Under the pieces are notes generated by a model. It searched no databases. It saw only the letters and a list, made by a program, of their open reading frames with translations, and was not told the origin of the DNA. DNA of 64,000 nt, from positions 2,954,428 through 3,018,427 of the forward strand of contig NZ_HE978634.1 of assembly GCF_000312045.1 (NCBI RefSeq), read 5' to 3'. Position 1 is the stretch's first letter, and the number at the start of each line of letters is the position of its first letter. Shown one piece after another: positions 34,956 through 43,965 of the stretch. The position numbers were made by a program, and so were the translations under genes. The DNA is from Noviherbaspirillum massiliense JC206. Lineage in GTDB: Bacteria > Pseudomonadota > Gammaproteobacteria > Burkholderiales > Burkholderiaceae_D.

Positions 34956-35924
34956 TCACCGGTTACCGCTCTTCGGCTGGAACTGGTAACTCTCGCCATG
35001 CTTGAGGTAGGTGATCCGGCTCTGCAGTTCGGCGCGCCTCACTTCCTTTTCGAAATCGCTCAGGGGCGACTTGAACACATCGTAGTCGTTGAAGTGAATC
35101 GGGATCGCATGATGGGGTGCGATGATCTGCAACATCTTCACCCCGTCCTTGTCATCCATCGTCACCTTCATCACACCGAGGATGCGGGTGCCGCCCAGGT
35201 GCAGCAGCGCAAGGTCGATGTCCGGATAGCGCTTCGGAATGTCATGAATGTCGTCATACACCAGGGTGTCGCCGCTGATGTACATGCGATAGTCCGTCTG
35301 ATTGCCCCTGGCGGAGAATTCCAGCATGGAGCCCATCACCTGCGGCAGCAGGCGGTACGCCACCGGCGGGCCGTGCCGCCCGGGCATTGCAGTGATCTTG
35401 AGGCTGGCATCGCCTTTCCTGACCTGCAGGGTTTCCCAGGTCGCGAGCGGATAGCGCGCCTTGAAACCCATGTCCGCCAGCTGCCCTGCGGCCTGAGGCG
35501 TAGTGACGATGGGGATGTTGCGGTCCAGCTTTTCCTGCACCAGCTGGTCGAAGTGGTCGCCATGCATGTGGGACAGCACGATCAGATCGATCGGCGGCAA
35601 CTGGTCCAGGTCGATCGCGGGATTGGTGAGGCGTTTTGCCGTCAGCCCGTAGCCGAGATGCACATGGTCGCCCATGTGCAGGAAATTCGGATCGGTCAGG
35701 ATGGTAAAGCCGGCATAGCGGATGATCACCGTAGCCGTGCCGATGAAAGTCACCGTGCCGGTCTCCGGCACCGCCTTCTGCGCCGGCGCTTGCAGGGTCA
35801 GTACCTGTTGTGCGCCGCCTGCCTGGCCTTCTTTCTGTTCCTGCCCGGATGCGCATCCGTGCAGCAGCATCGCCATCAGCACCGCAAGAATGCCCTTGCC
35901 CGCCATGGAAAAGTCCGGTTTCAT
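34956..35924 (-). CDS. Metallo-beta-lactamase-fold lipoprotein (UlaG/RomA-like)
   Basis: 322 residues. Lipobox LHGC gives Cys24 as the anchored residue. The metal site HMHGDH is at residues 119-124, preceded by a TVTFIGTATVIIRYAGFTILTDP start typical of UlaG/RomA-like hydrolases; MPGRHGPP and SGDTLVYDD supply further ligands, and PIHFNDYDVF the last histidine. It is probably a periplasmic-facing phosphodiesterase or lactonase; the substrate is unknown. Divergent from the small CxxC protein gene. Confidence 0.86.
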   Translation of the reverse strand: MKPDFSMAGKGILAVLMAMLLHGCASGQEQKEGQAGGAQQVLTLQAPAQKAVPETGTVTFIGTATVIIRYAGFTILTDPNFLHMGDHVHLGYGLTAKRLTNPAIDLDQLPPIDLIVLSHMHGDHFDQLVQEKLDRNIPIVTTPQAAGQLADMGFKARYPLATWETLQVRKGDASLKITAMPGRHGPPVAYRLLPQVMGSMLEFSARGNQTDYRMYISGDTLVYDDIHDIPKRYPDIDLALLHLGGTRILGVMKVTMDDKDGVKMLQIIAPHHAIPIHFNDYDVFKSPLSDFEKEVRRAELQSRITYLKHGESYQFQPKSGNR

Positions 35925-36052
35925 GCCCGCCTCGCTCCTGTCCGTTCATCTGTTCAGAACTATCGCTCGGGCGCATGCAATTTTGATTCCCGGTCGAACC
36001 CGGCCCTGTCCCGGAGGTCACAGGAGCAGGAAAGTTTTACTGGAGCACGCTG

Positions 36053-36247
36053 ATGAATACTTCCCCTCCCGATCCCGGCACCCCGGAAAGCCGGCGCAAT
36101 CCGGGCGATGAAGCCGCACCGGGCAGCGAACAGACGGGCGAAATCACCTGCCCCGAGTGCAATGGCAGCGGCAGGCTGGCGGACCAGAAACCCTGCCCCA
36201 ATTGCGGCGGCACCGGACTGGTCGTGAAGATTGTGGGAGATGCCTGA
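36053..36247 (+). CDS. Small zinc-finger protein with two CxxCxGxG motifs
   Basis: 64 residues. A disordered N-terminal half is followed by CPECNGSG (Cys33, Cys36) and CPNCGGTG (Cys48, Cys51), the DnaJ-type zinc-binding repeat, and a short hydrophobic tail. The four cysteines could bind one zinc ion. Such mini-proteins are common near stress and chaperone genes, but the function is unknown. Divergent from the metallo-hydrolase lipoprotein. Confidence 0.78.
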   Translation: MNTSPPDPGTPESRRNPGDEAAPGSEQTGEITCPECNGSGRLADQKPCPNCGGTGLVVKIVGDA

Positions 36248-36384
36248 GCACGCACCGGGACGCGGCGCGCCTCGGAAGCATCTTTTGCAGAAATAGGAAC
36301 GGAATGAAGGATGGAAGTCAGCCCGGCAAAATCCTGCTTCCGGGCCTGCTCCATGTCAGGAAGGGTTGAAGACACAGGCCCCGC

Positions 36385-36669
36385 TTACGGGCGCTTGTGC
36401 TCCCTGTCCTTCTCCAGCTTGCTCGGGTCGGGAATGGCGATCGGGTCGCTTGCGGGAAAGGTCATTTCGACGGCATCGTCCAGCAATTCCTCGACCTGTT
36501 CATCCACATCGTCCGAGGCGATCTTCCGTTCGGTAACGTCCTGGGAAGCAGCCGTGTCGGGCGGAACATCCTTCGGCGTCACCGATGCCGAATTCTTGCC
36601 ATGCGACGATCCGGGCTCACTGGATTGTTTCCTCTTGTCGACTTCCTCGTTGCGGGTGGAATGGGCCAT
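36385..36669 (-). CDS. Small disordered protein with FPASDP motif
   Basis: 94 residues from ATG 36669 (GGAG eight bases upstream). The first 60 are polar and probably unstructured. The C-terminal part VDEQVEELLDDAVEMTFPASDPIAI matches a short conserved motif seen in many small proteins of Burkholderiales and rhizobia, of unknown function. It lies between the CxxC gene and aroG and is transcribed away from aroG. Confidence 0.72.
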   Translation of the reverse strand: MAHSTRNEEVDKRKQSSEPGSSHGKNSASVTPKDVPPDTAASQDVTERKIASDDVDEQVEELLDDAVEMTFPASDPIAIPDPSKLEKDREHKRP

Positions 36670-36901
36670 GTCATATCTCCGGTTGAATTCAAAGGCAGCC
36701 AATGCGCCGCCTCCTTGTATGCGATGCAGCAAATCCGGAAAAGTTTCCACAACTGCTATAGCAAAAATCAATTGGACCATACACAAAGGCAAGTTGCGTC
36801 CGGCCACACCGCCTCCACCGCATTGCTGTCAATAAACGCTACACTGTCGCCTTTGCCGCTCTTCTCTTTCCTGCAGGATTGCACTTCATTACGACCTTCT
36901 T

Positions 36902-37963
36902 ATGACTTCCTTCCATACCGAAAACCTCAACGTCACCGCCTTCGATGCCATGCCCTCGCCGCAGGAATTGCATGCGCGCCTGCCCCTGAGCGACAAGGCC
37001 GCTGCTACCGTGGTGCAAGGCCGGGAAGCGCTCAAGAACATCCTCGACCGCAAGGATTCGCGCATGTTCGTCGTGGTCGGACCCTGCTCGATCCACGACC
37101 CGGTGGCGGGTCTCGACTATGCGCGCCGGCTGAACGCGCTACAGGAAGAAGTGAAGGACACGCTGCTGCTGGTGATGCGGGTGTATTTCGAGAAGCCGCG
37201 CACCACCACCGGCTGGAAGGGTTACATCAACGATCCGGACATGGATGACTCCTTCCATATCGAGCGCGGCATGGCGAATGCGCGCCAGTTCCTGCTCGAC
37301 GTCTGCGAGCTCGGCTTGCCGACCGCCACCGAAGCGCTCGATCCGATCTCGCCGCAATACCTCGGCGACCTGATTGCCTGGACCGCGATCGGCGCGCGTA
37401 CCACCGAATCGCAGACCCACCGCGAAATGGCTTCCGGCCTGTCGACCCCGGTCGGCTTCAAGAATGGTACCGACGGCGACATCGGCATTGCTGTCAATGC
37501 CATCCTGTCGGCATCGCATCCGCACTCCTTCCTCGGCATCAACAGCCAGGGCCGGGTCGCCATCGTGCGCACCGGCGGCAACCGCTACGGTCATGTCGTG
37601 CTGCGCGGCGGCGATGGCCGGCCCAACTATGACACCGTCTCGGTGGCGATGGCCGAACAGGCGCTGGCCAAGGCCAAGCTGCCGGCGAATATCGTGGTCG
37701 ACTGCTCGCATGCCAACAGCTTCAAGAATCCGGAACTGCAGCCGCTGGTGATGGCCGACGTGGTCAACCAGGTGCGCTTCGGCAATAAGTCGCTGGTCGG
37801 CGTGATGATCGAATCGAACATCGTCGCCGGCAAGCAGAACATTCCCGCCGACCTGTCGCAATTGAAGTATGGCTGCTCGGTGACCGACGGCTGCGTCGGG
37901 TGGGATACCACGCAAACCATGATTCTGGATGCGGCGAGGATGCTGCGGGAGCGCAAGCAGTAA
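36902..37963 (+). CDS. aroG: 3-deoxy-7-phosphoheptulonate synthase, class I
   Basis: 353 residues of the class I alpha DAHP synthases (EC 2.5.1.54), which join phosphoenolpyruvate and erythrose 4-phosphate in the first step of aromatic amino acid synthesis. Visible blocks are VVGPCSIHDP (metal and PEP site), YFEKPRTTTGWKG, GARTTESQTHREMASGLS and RGGDGRPNYD, with DCSHANS near the C-terminus. Length is normal. Which aromatic amino acid inhibits it cannot be read with confidence. A strong terminator follows. Confidence 0.95.
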   Translation: MTSFHTENLNVTAFDAMPSPQELHARLPLSDKAAATVVQGREALKNILDRKDSRMFVVVGPCSIHDPVAGLDYARRLNALQEEVKDTLLLVMRVYFEKPRTTTGWKGYINDPDMDDSFHIERGMANARQFLLDVCELGLPTATEALDPISPQYLGDLIAWTAIGARTTESQTHREMASGLSTPVGFKNGTDGDIGIAVNAILSASHPHSFLGINSQGRVAIVRTGGNRYGHVVLRGGDGRPNYDTVSVAMAEQALAKAKLPANIVVDCSHANSFKNPELQPLVMADVVNQVRFGNKSLVGVMIESNIVAGKQNIPADLSQLKYGCSVTDGCVGWDTTQTMILDAARMLRERKQ

Positions 37964-37986
37964 TTTCCCGCTGCGAATACTGGCAG

Positions 37987-38015
37987 GGGCCCGGCATGCC
38001 GGGCCCTTTGCTTTT
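37987..38015 (+). terminator. Terminator after aroG
   Basis: GGGCCCGG (37987-37994) and CCGGGCCC (37999-38006) pair over a CATG loop and are followed by TTTGCTTTT. It starts 24 bases after the aroG stop. Confidence 0.82.
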
Positions 38016-38110
38016 CAGCGCCTCGCGTCCGCGCGAAAGACTTTTCCGTGATCAAGCGGAATGCAACTTGCTTTGATTTCGCTCTCAGCCATTCATCATG
38101 GGGGCGTATC

Positions 38111-38851
38111 ATGGATAAACTTTCCCGGCGGTCCTTTCTCAGGTTGGCCGGCGCGGCGGTCGCAACGAAGGCCGCGGACGTGGGCGCGGCCAGTCCGGCC
38201 AGTCAGCCGGCCGCACCTGCGCAGACCAGCTATATTTTCTTCAAGCCGGAAGAAGCCCGGTTCATCGAACCGGCAGTCGAACGCCTGATTCCCGCTGATG
38301 AAAACGGCCCGGGCGCGCTGGAGGCCGGCGTGCCGTCCTATCTCGACAAGCAGCTCGGCGGCGCATGGGGCGCGGGCGAGCGTCTGTACCGCAGCGGCCC
38401 CTGGCAGCAGGGCCAGCCTACCCAGGGTTACCAGCTGCCGTTCACCCCGGCAGAGTTGTTTCGCAACGCATTGCGTGCCATCAACGCGGACCTGAGCAAG
38501 CGCGGCAAGACGTCCTTCGCTTCCTACAGCGCGCAGGAACAGGATGCCTACCTGAAGTCGCTCCAGACCGGCAAGACCGACCTGAACGGCGTGCCCTCCA
38601 ATGTCTTCTTCGAATCCCTGCTGTCCCTGACGATCGAAGGCTTTTTCGCCGACCCGGTCTATGGCGGCAACAAGGACATGGTCGCCTGGCGCATGATCGG
38701 CTTCCCCGGTGCCTATACCAATTTCTACGAACTCGTCGACAAGCACGGCATCGCCTATACGCGGGCGCCGATCAGCCAGGCGGAAGACAACCGCGGCGTG
38801 ATCCACATCCACCCGAACATCCCGGCAAGCATGCAGCACGGAGGAAAATAA
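38111..38851 (+). CDS. Gluconate 2-dehydrogenase subunit 3-like protein
   Basis: 246 residues with a twin-arginine signal (SRRSFLRLAGAAVA, residues 5-18), so it is exported folded. The body matches the subunit 3 family of membrane-bound gluconate or 2-ketogluconate dehydrogenases, including FKPEEARFIEPAVERLIPAD and DPVYGGNKDMVAWRMIGFPG. Subunit 3 carries the export signal for the flavoprotein, which itself lacks one here. First gene of a three-gene operon; the next ATG is three bases after its stop. Confidence 0.88.
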   Translation: MDKLSRRSFLRLAGAAVATKAADVGAASPASQPAAPAQTSYIFFKPEEARFIEPAVERLIPADENGPGALEAGVPSYLDKQLGGAWGAGERLYRSGPWQQGQPTQGYQLPFTPAELFRNALRAINADLSKRGKTSFASYSAQEQDAYLKSLQTGKTDLNGVPSNVFFESLLSLTIEGFFADPVYGGNKDMVAWRMIGFPGAYTNFYELVDKHGIAYTRAPISQAEDNRGVIHIHPNIPASMQHGGK

Positions 38852-38853
38852 CC

Positions 38854-40623
38854 ATGGCAACTCGATTGGCAGAAGTTGATGCGGTCCTCCTGGGCGTGGG
38901 CCTGGTGGGAACCATGCTTGGACGCGAACTGACGCGCGCCGGCCTGAAGGTGGTCGGCCTGGAGCGCGGCGAACCGCGATTTACAGTCCCCGATTTCCAG
39001 GGACCGCAAATGCATGATGAACTGCGCTATTCCGTGCGCAAGGGACTGATGCAGGACAACACCAAGGAAGCGGTGACCTTCCGCAACCGGATCGACCAGA
39101 CCGCCTTGCCGATCCGGCGCTGGGAAAGCTTCCTGCCGGGCACGGGCCTCGGCGGCGCGGCCGTACACTGGAATGGTCAAACTTACCGATTCCAGGACAC
39201 GGATTTCAAATTGCGTTCGCGCACCATCGAGCGCTACGGCAAGAACTTCATCCCGGACGACCTGATCATCCAGGACTGGGGCGTGAACGCAACGGAACTG
39301 GAACCCTACTTCGACCGCTTCGAATACCTGCTCGGCACGTCCGGCCAGGCGGGCAATATCAAGGGCCAGAAGATTGCGGGCGGCAATCCCTTCGAGGATC
39401 CGCGTTCCCGCGGCTATCCGACGCCACCGATGAAGGAGCCTTACGGCTCGGCCCTGTTCCGCAAGGCCGCGGCCAGCCTTGGCTACCATCCCTTCCCGCA
39501 GCCGTCCTCGAACATGAGCCAGCCCTACACCAATCCGGAAGGGGTGAGCCTGCAGACCTGCATGTTCTGCGGCTACTGCGAGCGCTTCGCCTGCGAGCAT
39601 TTCGCCAAGTCCTCGCCGCAGACCATCCTGCTGCCGGTGCTGCTCAAGGACAAGAATTTCACGCTGCGCACCCAGGCACAGGTGCTGCGCATCAATCTCG
39701 ACAAATCCAAGAAGCATGCGACCGGCGTCACTTATGTGGATGCCGCCGGTCGCGAGTTCGAGCAACCGGCCAAGCTGATCATCGTCGGCACCTTCGCTCT
39801 CAACAATGTGCGCATGCTGCTGCTGTCGGGCATCGGCAAGCCTTACGACCCGAAGACCGGACAGGGCGTGGTCGGACGCAACTACGCCTACCAGACCATG
39901 AGCGCGGTGCAGGTCTTCTTCGATGAAAAGATCAACATCAATCCCTTCATGCGCTCCGGCGCGAACGGCACCGTCATCGCCGATTTCGTGAGCGACAATT
40001 TCGACCACGGGCCGCTCGGATTCATCGGCGGCGCCTATTTCGGCGAAGTCATGACGAATGGCCGGCCGATCGGCTTCCATCCGACGCCGCCCGGCACGCC
40101 AGCCTGGGGCGGGGAGTGGAAGAAGGCGGTGGTGCGGCATTACAACCATACTTCGGTCCTGAATGTGCACGGCAGCTCCGTATCGACCAAGGCCAATTAC
40201 CTGGACCTTGATCCGACTTACAAGGATGCATGGGGACTGCCGCTGTTGCGCATGACCTTCGATTTTCCGGAAAACGACCTGAAGATGTCGGCCTACATCA
40301 CGCAAAAGGCGCTGGAGGTCGGGAAGGCGATGGGTGGCCAGCAGGTATCGGGTGGCCCGCGCAAGGGGCCGTACACCGTCACGCAATACCAGACCACGCA
40401 TAACACCGGCGGCACGGTGATGGGCACCGACCCGACTACCAGCACCGTGAACCGCTACCTGCAAAGCTGGGATGTGCCGAATGTATTCGTAATCGGCGCG
40501 TCGAATTTCCCGCAGAACGCTTCCTACAATCCGACCGATACCGTGGGCGCGCTGGCCTACTGGGCGGCCGATGCGATCGTGAAGCAGTACCTCAAATCCC
40601 CTGGCCCACTGGTGCGCACATGA
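38854..40623 (+). CDS. GMC-family oxidoreductase (dehydrogenase flavoprotein)
   Basis: 589 residues. The FAD-binding motif GVGLVG and LERG are in the first 35 residues, GTGLGGAAVHWNG follows, and the C-terminus has HNTGGTVMGTDP and the GMC ending FVIGASNFPQNASYNPTDTVGALAYWAAD. A cysteine-rich LQTCMFCGYCERFACEH in the middle is typical of gluconate dehydrogenase-type flavoproteins. It oxidises a sugar or sugar acid in the periplasm and passes electrons to the cytochrome. GAGGAAA precedes the start. Confidence 0.9.
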   Translation: MATRLAEVDAVLLGVGLVGTMLGRELTRAGLKVVGLERGEPRFTVPDFQGPQMHDELRYSVRKGLMQDNTKEAVTFRNRIDQTALPIRRWESFLPGTGLGGAAVHWNGQTYRFQDTDFKLRSRTIERYGKNFIPDDLIIQDWGVNATELEPYFDRFEYLLGTSGQAGNIKGQKIAGGNPFEDPRSRGYPTPPMKEPYGSALFRKAAASLGYHPFPQPSSNMSQPYTNPEGVSLQTCMFCGYCERFACEHFAKSSPQTILLPVLLKDKNFTLRTQAQVLRINLDKSKKHATGVTYVDAAGREFEQPAKLIIVGTFALNNVRMLLLSGIGKPYDPKTGQGVVGRNYAYQTMSAVQVFFDEKININPFMRSGANGTVIADFVSDNFDHGPLGFIGGAYFGEVMTNGRPIGFHPTPPGTPAWGGEWKKAVVRHYNHTSVLNVHGSSVSTKANYLDLDPTYKDAWGLPLLRMTFDFPENDLKMSAYITQKALEVGKAMGGQQVSGGPRKGPYTVTQYQTTHNTGGTVMGTDPTTSTVNRYLQSWDVPNVFVIGASNFPQNASYNPTDTVGALAYWAADAIVKQYLKSPGPLVRT

Positions 40624-41507
40624 ATACCCCTTCCCCCATCTTACTGAAGCTGTCGCTTGCATTGCTGTGCGCAGGCGCGGCGGGTGCCCAGGCGCAGACG
40701 CAAGGCCAGGGCTCCGGCGGCCTCACCGGCATGCAGATCGCCAACAACGGCACGCCGAACGGCGTTGCGGCATGCGCGGGATGCCATGGCCAGAAAGGCG
40801 AAGGCAATGCCCAGGCCAACTTTCCCCGCATCGCCGGCCAGCCCCAGGTATACCTCGCAAAGCAGCTGATGAATTACGCTAACGGCAGCCGCAACAATGC
40901 AATCATGATGCCGATTGCAAAAGGGCTGACCCGGGAACAGATCGACGCGGTGTCCGCCTACTATGCGGTGATCGAAGCGCCGCCTGCAAGCCCCGCCGCG
41001 CAAGCGCCGGCCGCGCAGATGAAGCGGGGCGAGACGCTGGCCATGGTGGGCGACAACCAGCTGGGCGTGCAAGCCTGCGCCAATTGCCACGGTCCGGGCG
41101 GTGCCGGCGAACCGCCGACCTATCCGTATCTCGCCGGCCAGCACGCGTCCTACCTGACCACCGCCATGAAGGAATGGAAGAGCGGCGCGCGCAATACTGA
41201 CCCGAGCAAGCAGATGCCGACCATCGCCAAGCGCCTCGGCGACAACGACATCTCGGCGCTGTCGGCCTACTTTGCTGCGCAGCCTGCGCCCGTGTCCGAA
41301 GCGCGGCGCACCAATATTCCGGTCGGTTCGACTGCCCGTCCCGCCACCGCGGTCAGCTCCGGCTCGAGCGGGCAAGGGACCACGGCGACCCAGGGTGTCG
41401 GCAGCGAAGGCGGCACGCCGACCACCGGCGGTGCCCAGGGAGTGGGCGGCGGCGGTGGCGCATCCGGCGCCGGGACATCGGGCAGTTCGGGCGGCGAGGC
41501 ACCGTGA
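40620..41507 (+). CDS. Dihaem cytochrome c with Gly/Ser-rich tail
   Basis: 295 residues with a signal peptide (cleavage near AQAQ, residue 26). Two haem c sites, CAGCH (52-56) and CANCH (153-157), lie in two related cytochrome domains. The last 60 residues are a low-complexity Gly/Ser/Thr tail. The ATG overlaps the flavoprotein stop (ATGA). It is the electron-accepting subunit; canonical gluconate dehydrogenase cytochromes have three haems, so this one is shorter. Confidence 0.9.
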   Translation: MNTPSPILLKLSLALLCAGAAGAQAQTQGQGSGGLTGMQIANNGTPNGVAACAGCHGQKGEGNAQANFPRIAGQPQVYLAKQLMNYANGSRNNAIMMPIAKGLTREQIDAVSAYYAVIEAPPASPAAQAPAAQMKRGETLAMVGDNQLGVQACANCHGPGGAGEPPTYPYLAGQHASYLTTAMKEWKSGARNTDPSKQMPTIAKRLGDNDISALSAYFAAQPAPVSEARRTNIPVGSTARPATAVSSGSSGQGTTATQGVGSEGGTPTTGGAQGVGGGGGASGAGTSGSSGGEAP

Positions 41508-41623
41508 ACCGGATGCGCGTCATGAACCGGGAGCGCAGCTGGCAGGCATGACGGCACTATTTGCGAGCCGATGCCGGCCGCCTGCCAATAAAGCGATCCA
41601 TTTTTTTGTACAAGGAGATTTCC

Positions 41624-41953
41624 ATGCAAAAGCAGCGCCGCAAGGTATTACGTTCGATCTCGACCATTGCCGTCGTATCGGCTGCAGGGATTCCGGTATC
41701 CGCGTTTTCCCAGCAACAGCTGAAGAAGATCGACCCGAAAGATCCGCAAGCCGTCAGCCTCGGATATGTCGACGACACGAAAACCGTGGACAGCAAGAAG
41801 TATCCCAAGCATGACAACTCGCAGGTATGCAGCGGCTGTCAGTTCTACACGACCGCGCAGGAACAGAAGAACATCGCGCCCTGCACCATCTTCGGCGGCA
41901 AGGCCGTCGCCGCCAATGGCTGGTGCAGCGCCTACGTGAAGAAGGCATCCTGA
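41624..41953 (+). CDS. High-potential iron-sulfur protein (HiPIP)
   Basis: 109 residues with a TAT-like signal (QRRKVLRSISTIAVVSAAG). The four cluster ligands have HiPIP spacing: Cys69, Cys72, Cys87 and Cys101, within CSGCQFY, APCTIFGGKAV and GWCSAYVKK. AAGGAG six bases upstream sets the ATG at 41624 over the earlier opening. HiPIPs shuttle single electrons in the periplasm to terminal oxidases or reaction centres. Its place directly after the cytochrome suggests it takes electrons from the complex. Confidence 0.92.
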   Translation: MQKQRRKVLRSISTIAVVSAAGIPVSAFSQQQLKKIDPKDPQAVSLGYVDDTKTVDSKKYPKHDNSQVCSGCQFYTTAQEQKNIAPCTIFGGKAVAANGWCSAYVKKAS

Positions 41954-42146
41954 TCAGCCGCCGCCGCTGCGCCCCAAGCGACGCAGATGGATGAGGCCAA
42001 ACCGGCAGGTCACGCGTGCTGCCAGCGCGGCTGGTTCTGCTTGCTGCCTGCCGCGTTCGCGCGCGGCCTGCGGCAGGCGCACGGCATGCCGTTGCGAGAA
42101 TTATTAGAATGGCCCTTCCGGCATTTCCCACTCCATTGAACAGGCT

Positions 42147-43262
42147 ATGAGCACTCTTTTTTCCCCGATTTCACTTGGACAGCTCACATTGAAAAACCGG
42201 ATCGCGATCGCGCCGATGTGCCAGTACTCCGCCCGCGATGGCGAAGCGACTTCCTGGCATCTCATGCATCTCGGCCACCTTGCCCTGTCGGGCGCGGGCC
42301 TGATGTTCATCGAGGCGACCGCAGTCGAACCGGAAGGGCGGATCACGCCGGCGGATCTCGGCTTGTGGTCGGATGCGACGGAGCAGGCACTGGGCAATGT
42401 GCTGCGCGCGGTGCGGGAGAATTCGCCGATGCCGATCGCAATTCAGCTCGCCCATGCCGGCAGAAAGGCTTCCACCCGGGCACCGTGGGAAGGCGGTGCG
42501 CAGATTCCTTCGCATGCTCCCGGCGGCTGGGTCACCGTCGCCCCTTCGGCCCTGCCCTTCACACCCGGCGATGAAGCGCCGATGGCGCTCGACAAGGCGG
42601 GGCTGGAACGCGTCCGCAATGCCTTCGTAGCGGCGGCAAAGCGCTCCGAGCGACTCGGACTGGACGGGATCGAATTGCATGGCGCGCACGGCTACCTGCT
42701 GCACCAGTTCCTGTCCCCTTTGTCGAACCGGCGCGACGATGAATACGGCGGCTCGCTCGCCAACCGCCTGCGCTTTCCGCTGGAAGTCTTCGACGCGGTG
42801 CGCGCGGCTTTCCCCGCTGCCAAGCCGGTCGGCATGCGCGTCTCCGCCACCGACTGGGTGGAAGGCGGCTGGGATATCGAGCAAACCGCAGCCTTCGCCC
42901 ATGAACTGGAAAAACGCGACTGCGCATTCCTGCATGTCTCGAGCGGCGGCCTGTCGCCGAAACAGCATATTCCGGTGGGACCGAATTACCAGGTGCCGTT
43001 CGCGGCGCGCCTGAAACAGGAAGCCGGCATGCCCACCATCACGGTCGGTCTCATCACCGAGCCGGAACAGGCGGAAGCGATCGTCGCCACCGGACAGGCC
43101 GACATGGTGGCACTGGCGCGCGGCATCCTGTACGACCCGCGCTGGCCATGGCATGCAGCGGCAAAGCTGGGTGCCCAGGTCGACGCGCCGCCACAGTACT
43201 GGCGTTCGCAGCCGAGGCAATTCAAGGAGCTGTTCCGCGGCGCGCATCTCGGGCCGCGCTGA
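42147..43262 (+). CDS. NADH:flavin oxidoreductase, Old Yellow Enzyme (YqjM-like)
   Basis: 371 residues of an FMN-dependent TIM barrel. Near the N-terminus APMCQYS carries Cys25 and Tyr27, the pair typical of the YqjM class of ene-reductases; IQLAHAGRKAS and ELHGAHGYLLHQFLSPLSNRR hold the FMN and substrate histidines. It reduces activated C=C bonds of alpha,beta-unsaturated carbonyls with NAD(P)H. Family call is firm; the natural substrate is not evident from neighbours. Confidence 0.92.
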   Translation: MSTLFSPISLGQLTLKNRIAIAPMCQYSARDGEATSWHLMHLGHLALSGAGLMFIEATAVEPEGRITPADLGLWSDATEQALGNVLRAVRENSPMPIAIQLAHAGRKASTRAPWEGGAQIPSHAPGGWVTVAPSALPFTPGDEAPMALDKAGLERVRNAFVAAAKRSERLGLDGIELHGAHGYLLHQFLSPLSNRRDDEYGGSLANRLRFPLEVFDAVRAAFPAAKPVGMRVSATDWVEGGWDIEQTAAFAHELEKRDCAFLHVSSGGLSPKQHIPVGPNYQVPFAARLKQEAGMPTITVGLITEPEQAEAIVATGQADMVALARGILYDPRWPWHAAAKLGAQVDAPPQYWRSQPRQFKELFRGAHLGPR

Positions 43263-43332
43263 CGCTTTCATCGCCCGCGTAATCAGACAGACGCATCCCG
43301 CCGGCCACCCCAGCCGGCGTAGTCGGACGCGC

Positions 43333-43542
43333 TCAACGCCGCTTTTTCCTGCGCTTGGGAAGCGGCGCTTGGGGTTCGGCAATCCAGAAGTCCGTCAATC
43401 GTTTCGTACCCTTTCTGATCACGGCTGCCGTCTGGCGCTTGCCCTCCGCCATGGCTTTGCCGCGTGCCGTGCCGAATACGGCATTGGCGCTGCTCAGCCA
43501 CATGCTCAAAAAGGGATTTTTCCTGGTCCAGGGATTCTTCAT
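43333..43542 (-). CDS. Small basic protein, unknown function
   Basis: 69 residues from ATG 43542, strongly basic at the end (PLPKRRKKRR). The pattern NPFLSMWLSSANAVFGTARGKAMAEGKRQ resembles short helical proteins seen in many Burkholderiales genomes, related in style to phasin-like proteins, a memory-based impression. The frame is short and its ribosome-binding site weak, so expression is not certain. A longer reading of the opposite frame was rejected. Confidence 0.55.
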   Translation of the reverse strand: MKNPWTRKNPFLSMWLSSANAVFGTARGKAMAEGKRQTAAVIRKGTKRLTDFWIAEPQAPLPKRRKKRR

Positions 43543-43965
43543 TCTCGATTTCCGGTTTGCTGCAATTGATGCAGCGCATCATCCGTGCGTGGCGTTTTCT
43601 GGAACCGATTAGACAAACACTGCATGAAACATTCCCGCCCAATGCCGATATGAGGTACAGGAATTTCCTGCAAGACCTTTTCGACACATATAACCGCGCG
43701 TTATCGCAACTTTCAATAATGTAAATGGACAGGAATCGGTCACGGAGCCAGAATCGACAGCATACGGAGACTCCAGGGACAATAATGAAAACCTCTATCC
43801 CCGCACGCAGCACACGCCATTGCAGCAACCGCACTTCCCGCCATCGGGATGGCCGGCTTCCTTCTCCCTCCGGGCAGTAACAAGTACTTTTGGCAAACCG
43901 CCCGTGCATCGTGGCCGGGCCATGCACCGGCACCACCGGTCCCACCGATTCCTCTCCATCCAAAC
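43543..43965. other. 423-bp intergenic region
   Basis: No convincing gene was found. The stretch holds the promoter region for the COG4091-like gene and is less GC-rich around 43.66-43.79 kb. A 31-codon frame at 43784 (MKTSIPARST) was considered but lacks support. Confidence 0.5.

Noticed and set aside
34697..34999. Minus-strand 100-codon frame between the proline-rich lipoprotein and the metallo-hydrolase
   Set aside because: It overlaps both neighbours, has no ribosome-binding site and no family resemblance; kept only as a weak possibility.
38755..40662. Minus-strand open frame of 635 codons opposite the GMC flavoprotein
   Set aside because: Antisense to a clear GMC oxidoreductase; no recognisable domain, and composition is that of a mirror frame.
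43784..43879. 31-codon frame MKTSIPARST in the gap before the COG4091-like gene
   Set aside because: No Shine-Dalgarno sequence, no family similarity and arginine-rich random-looking composition.
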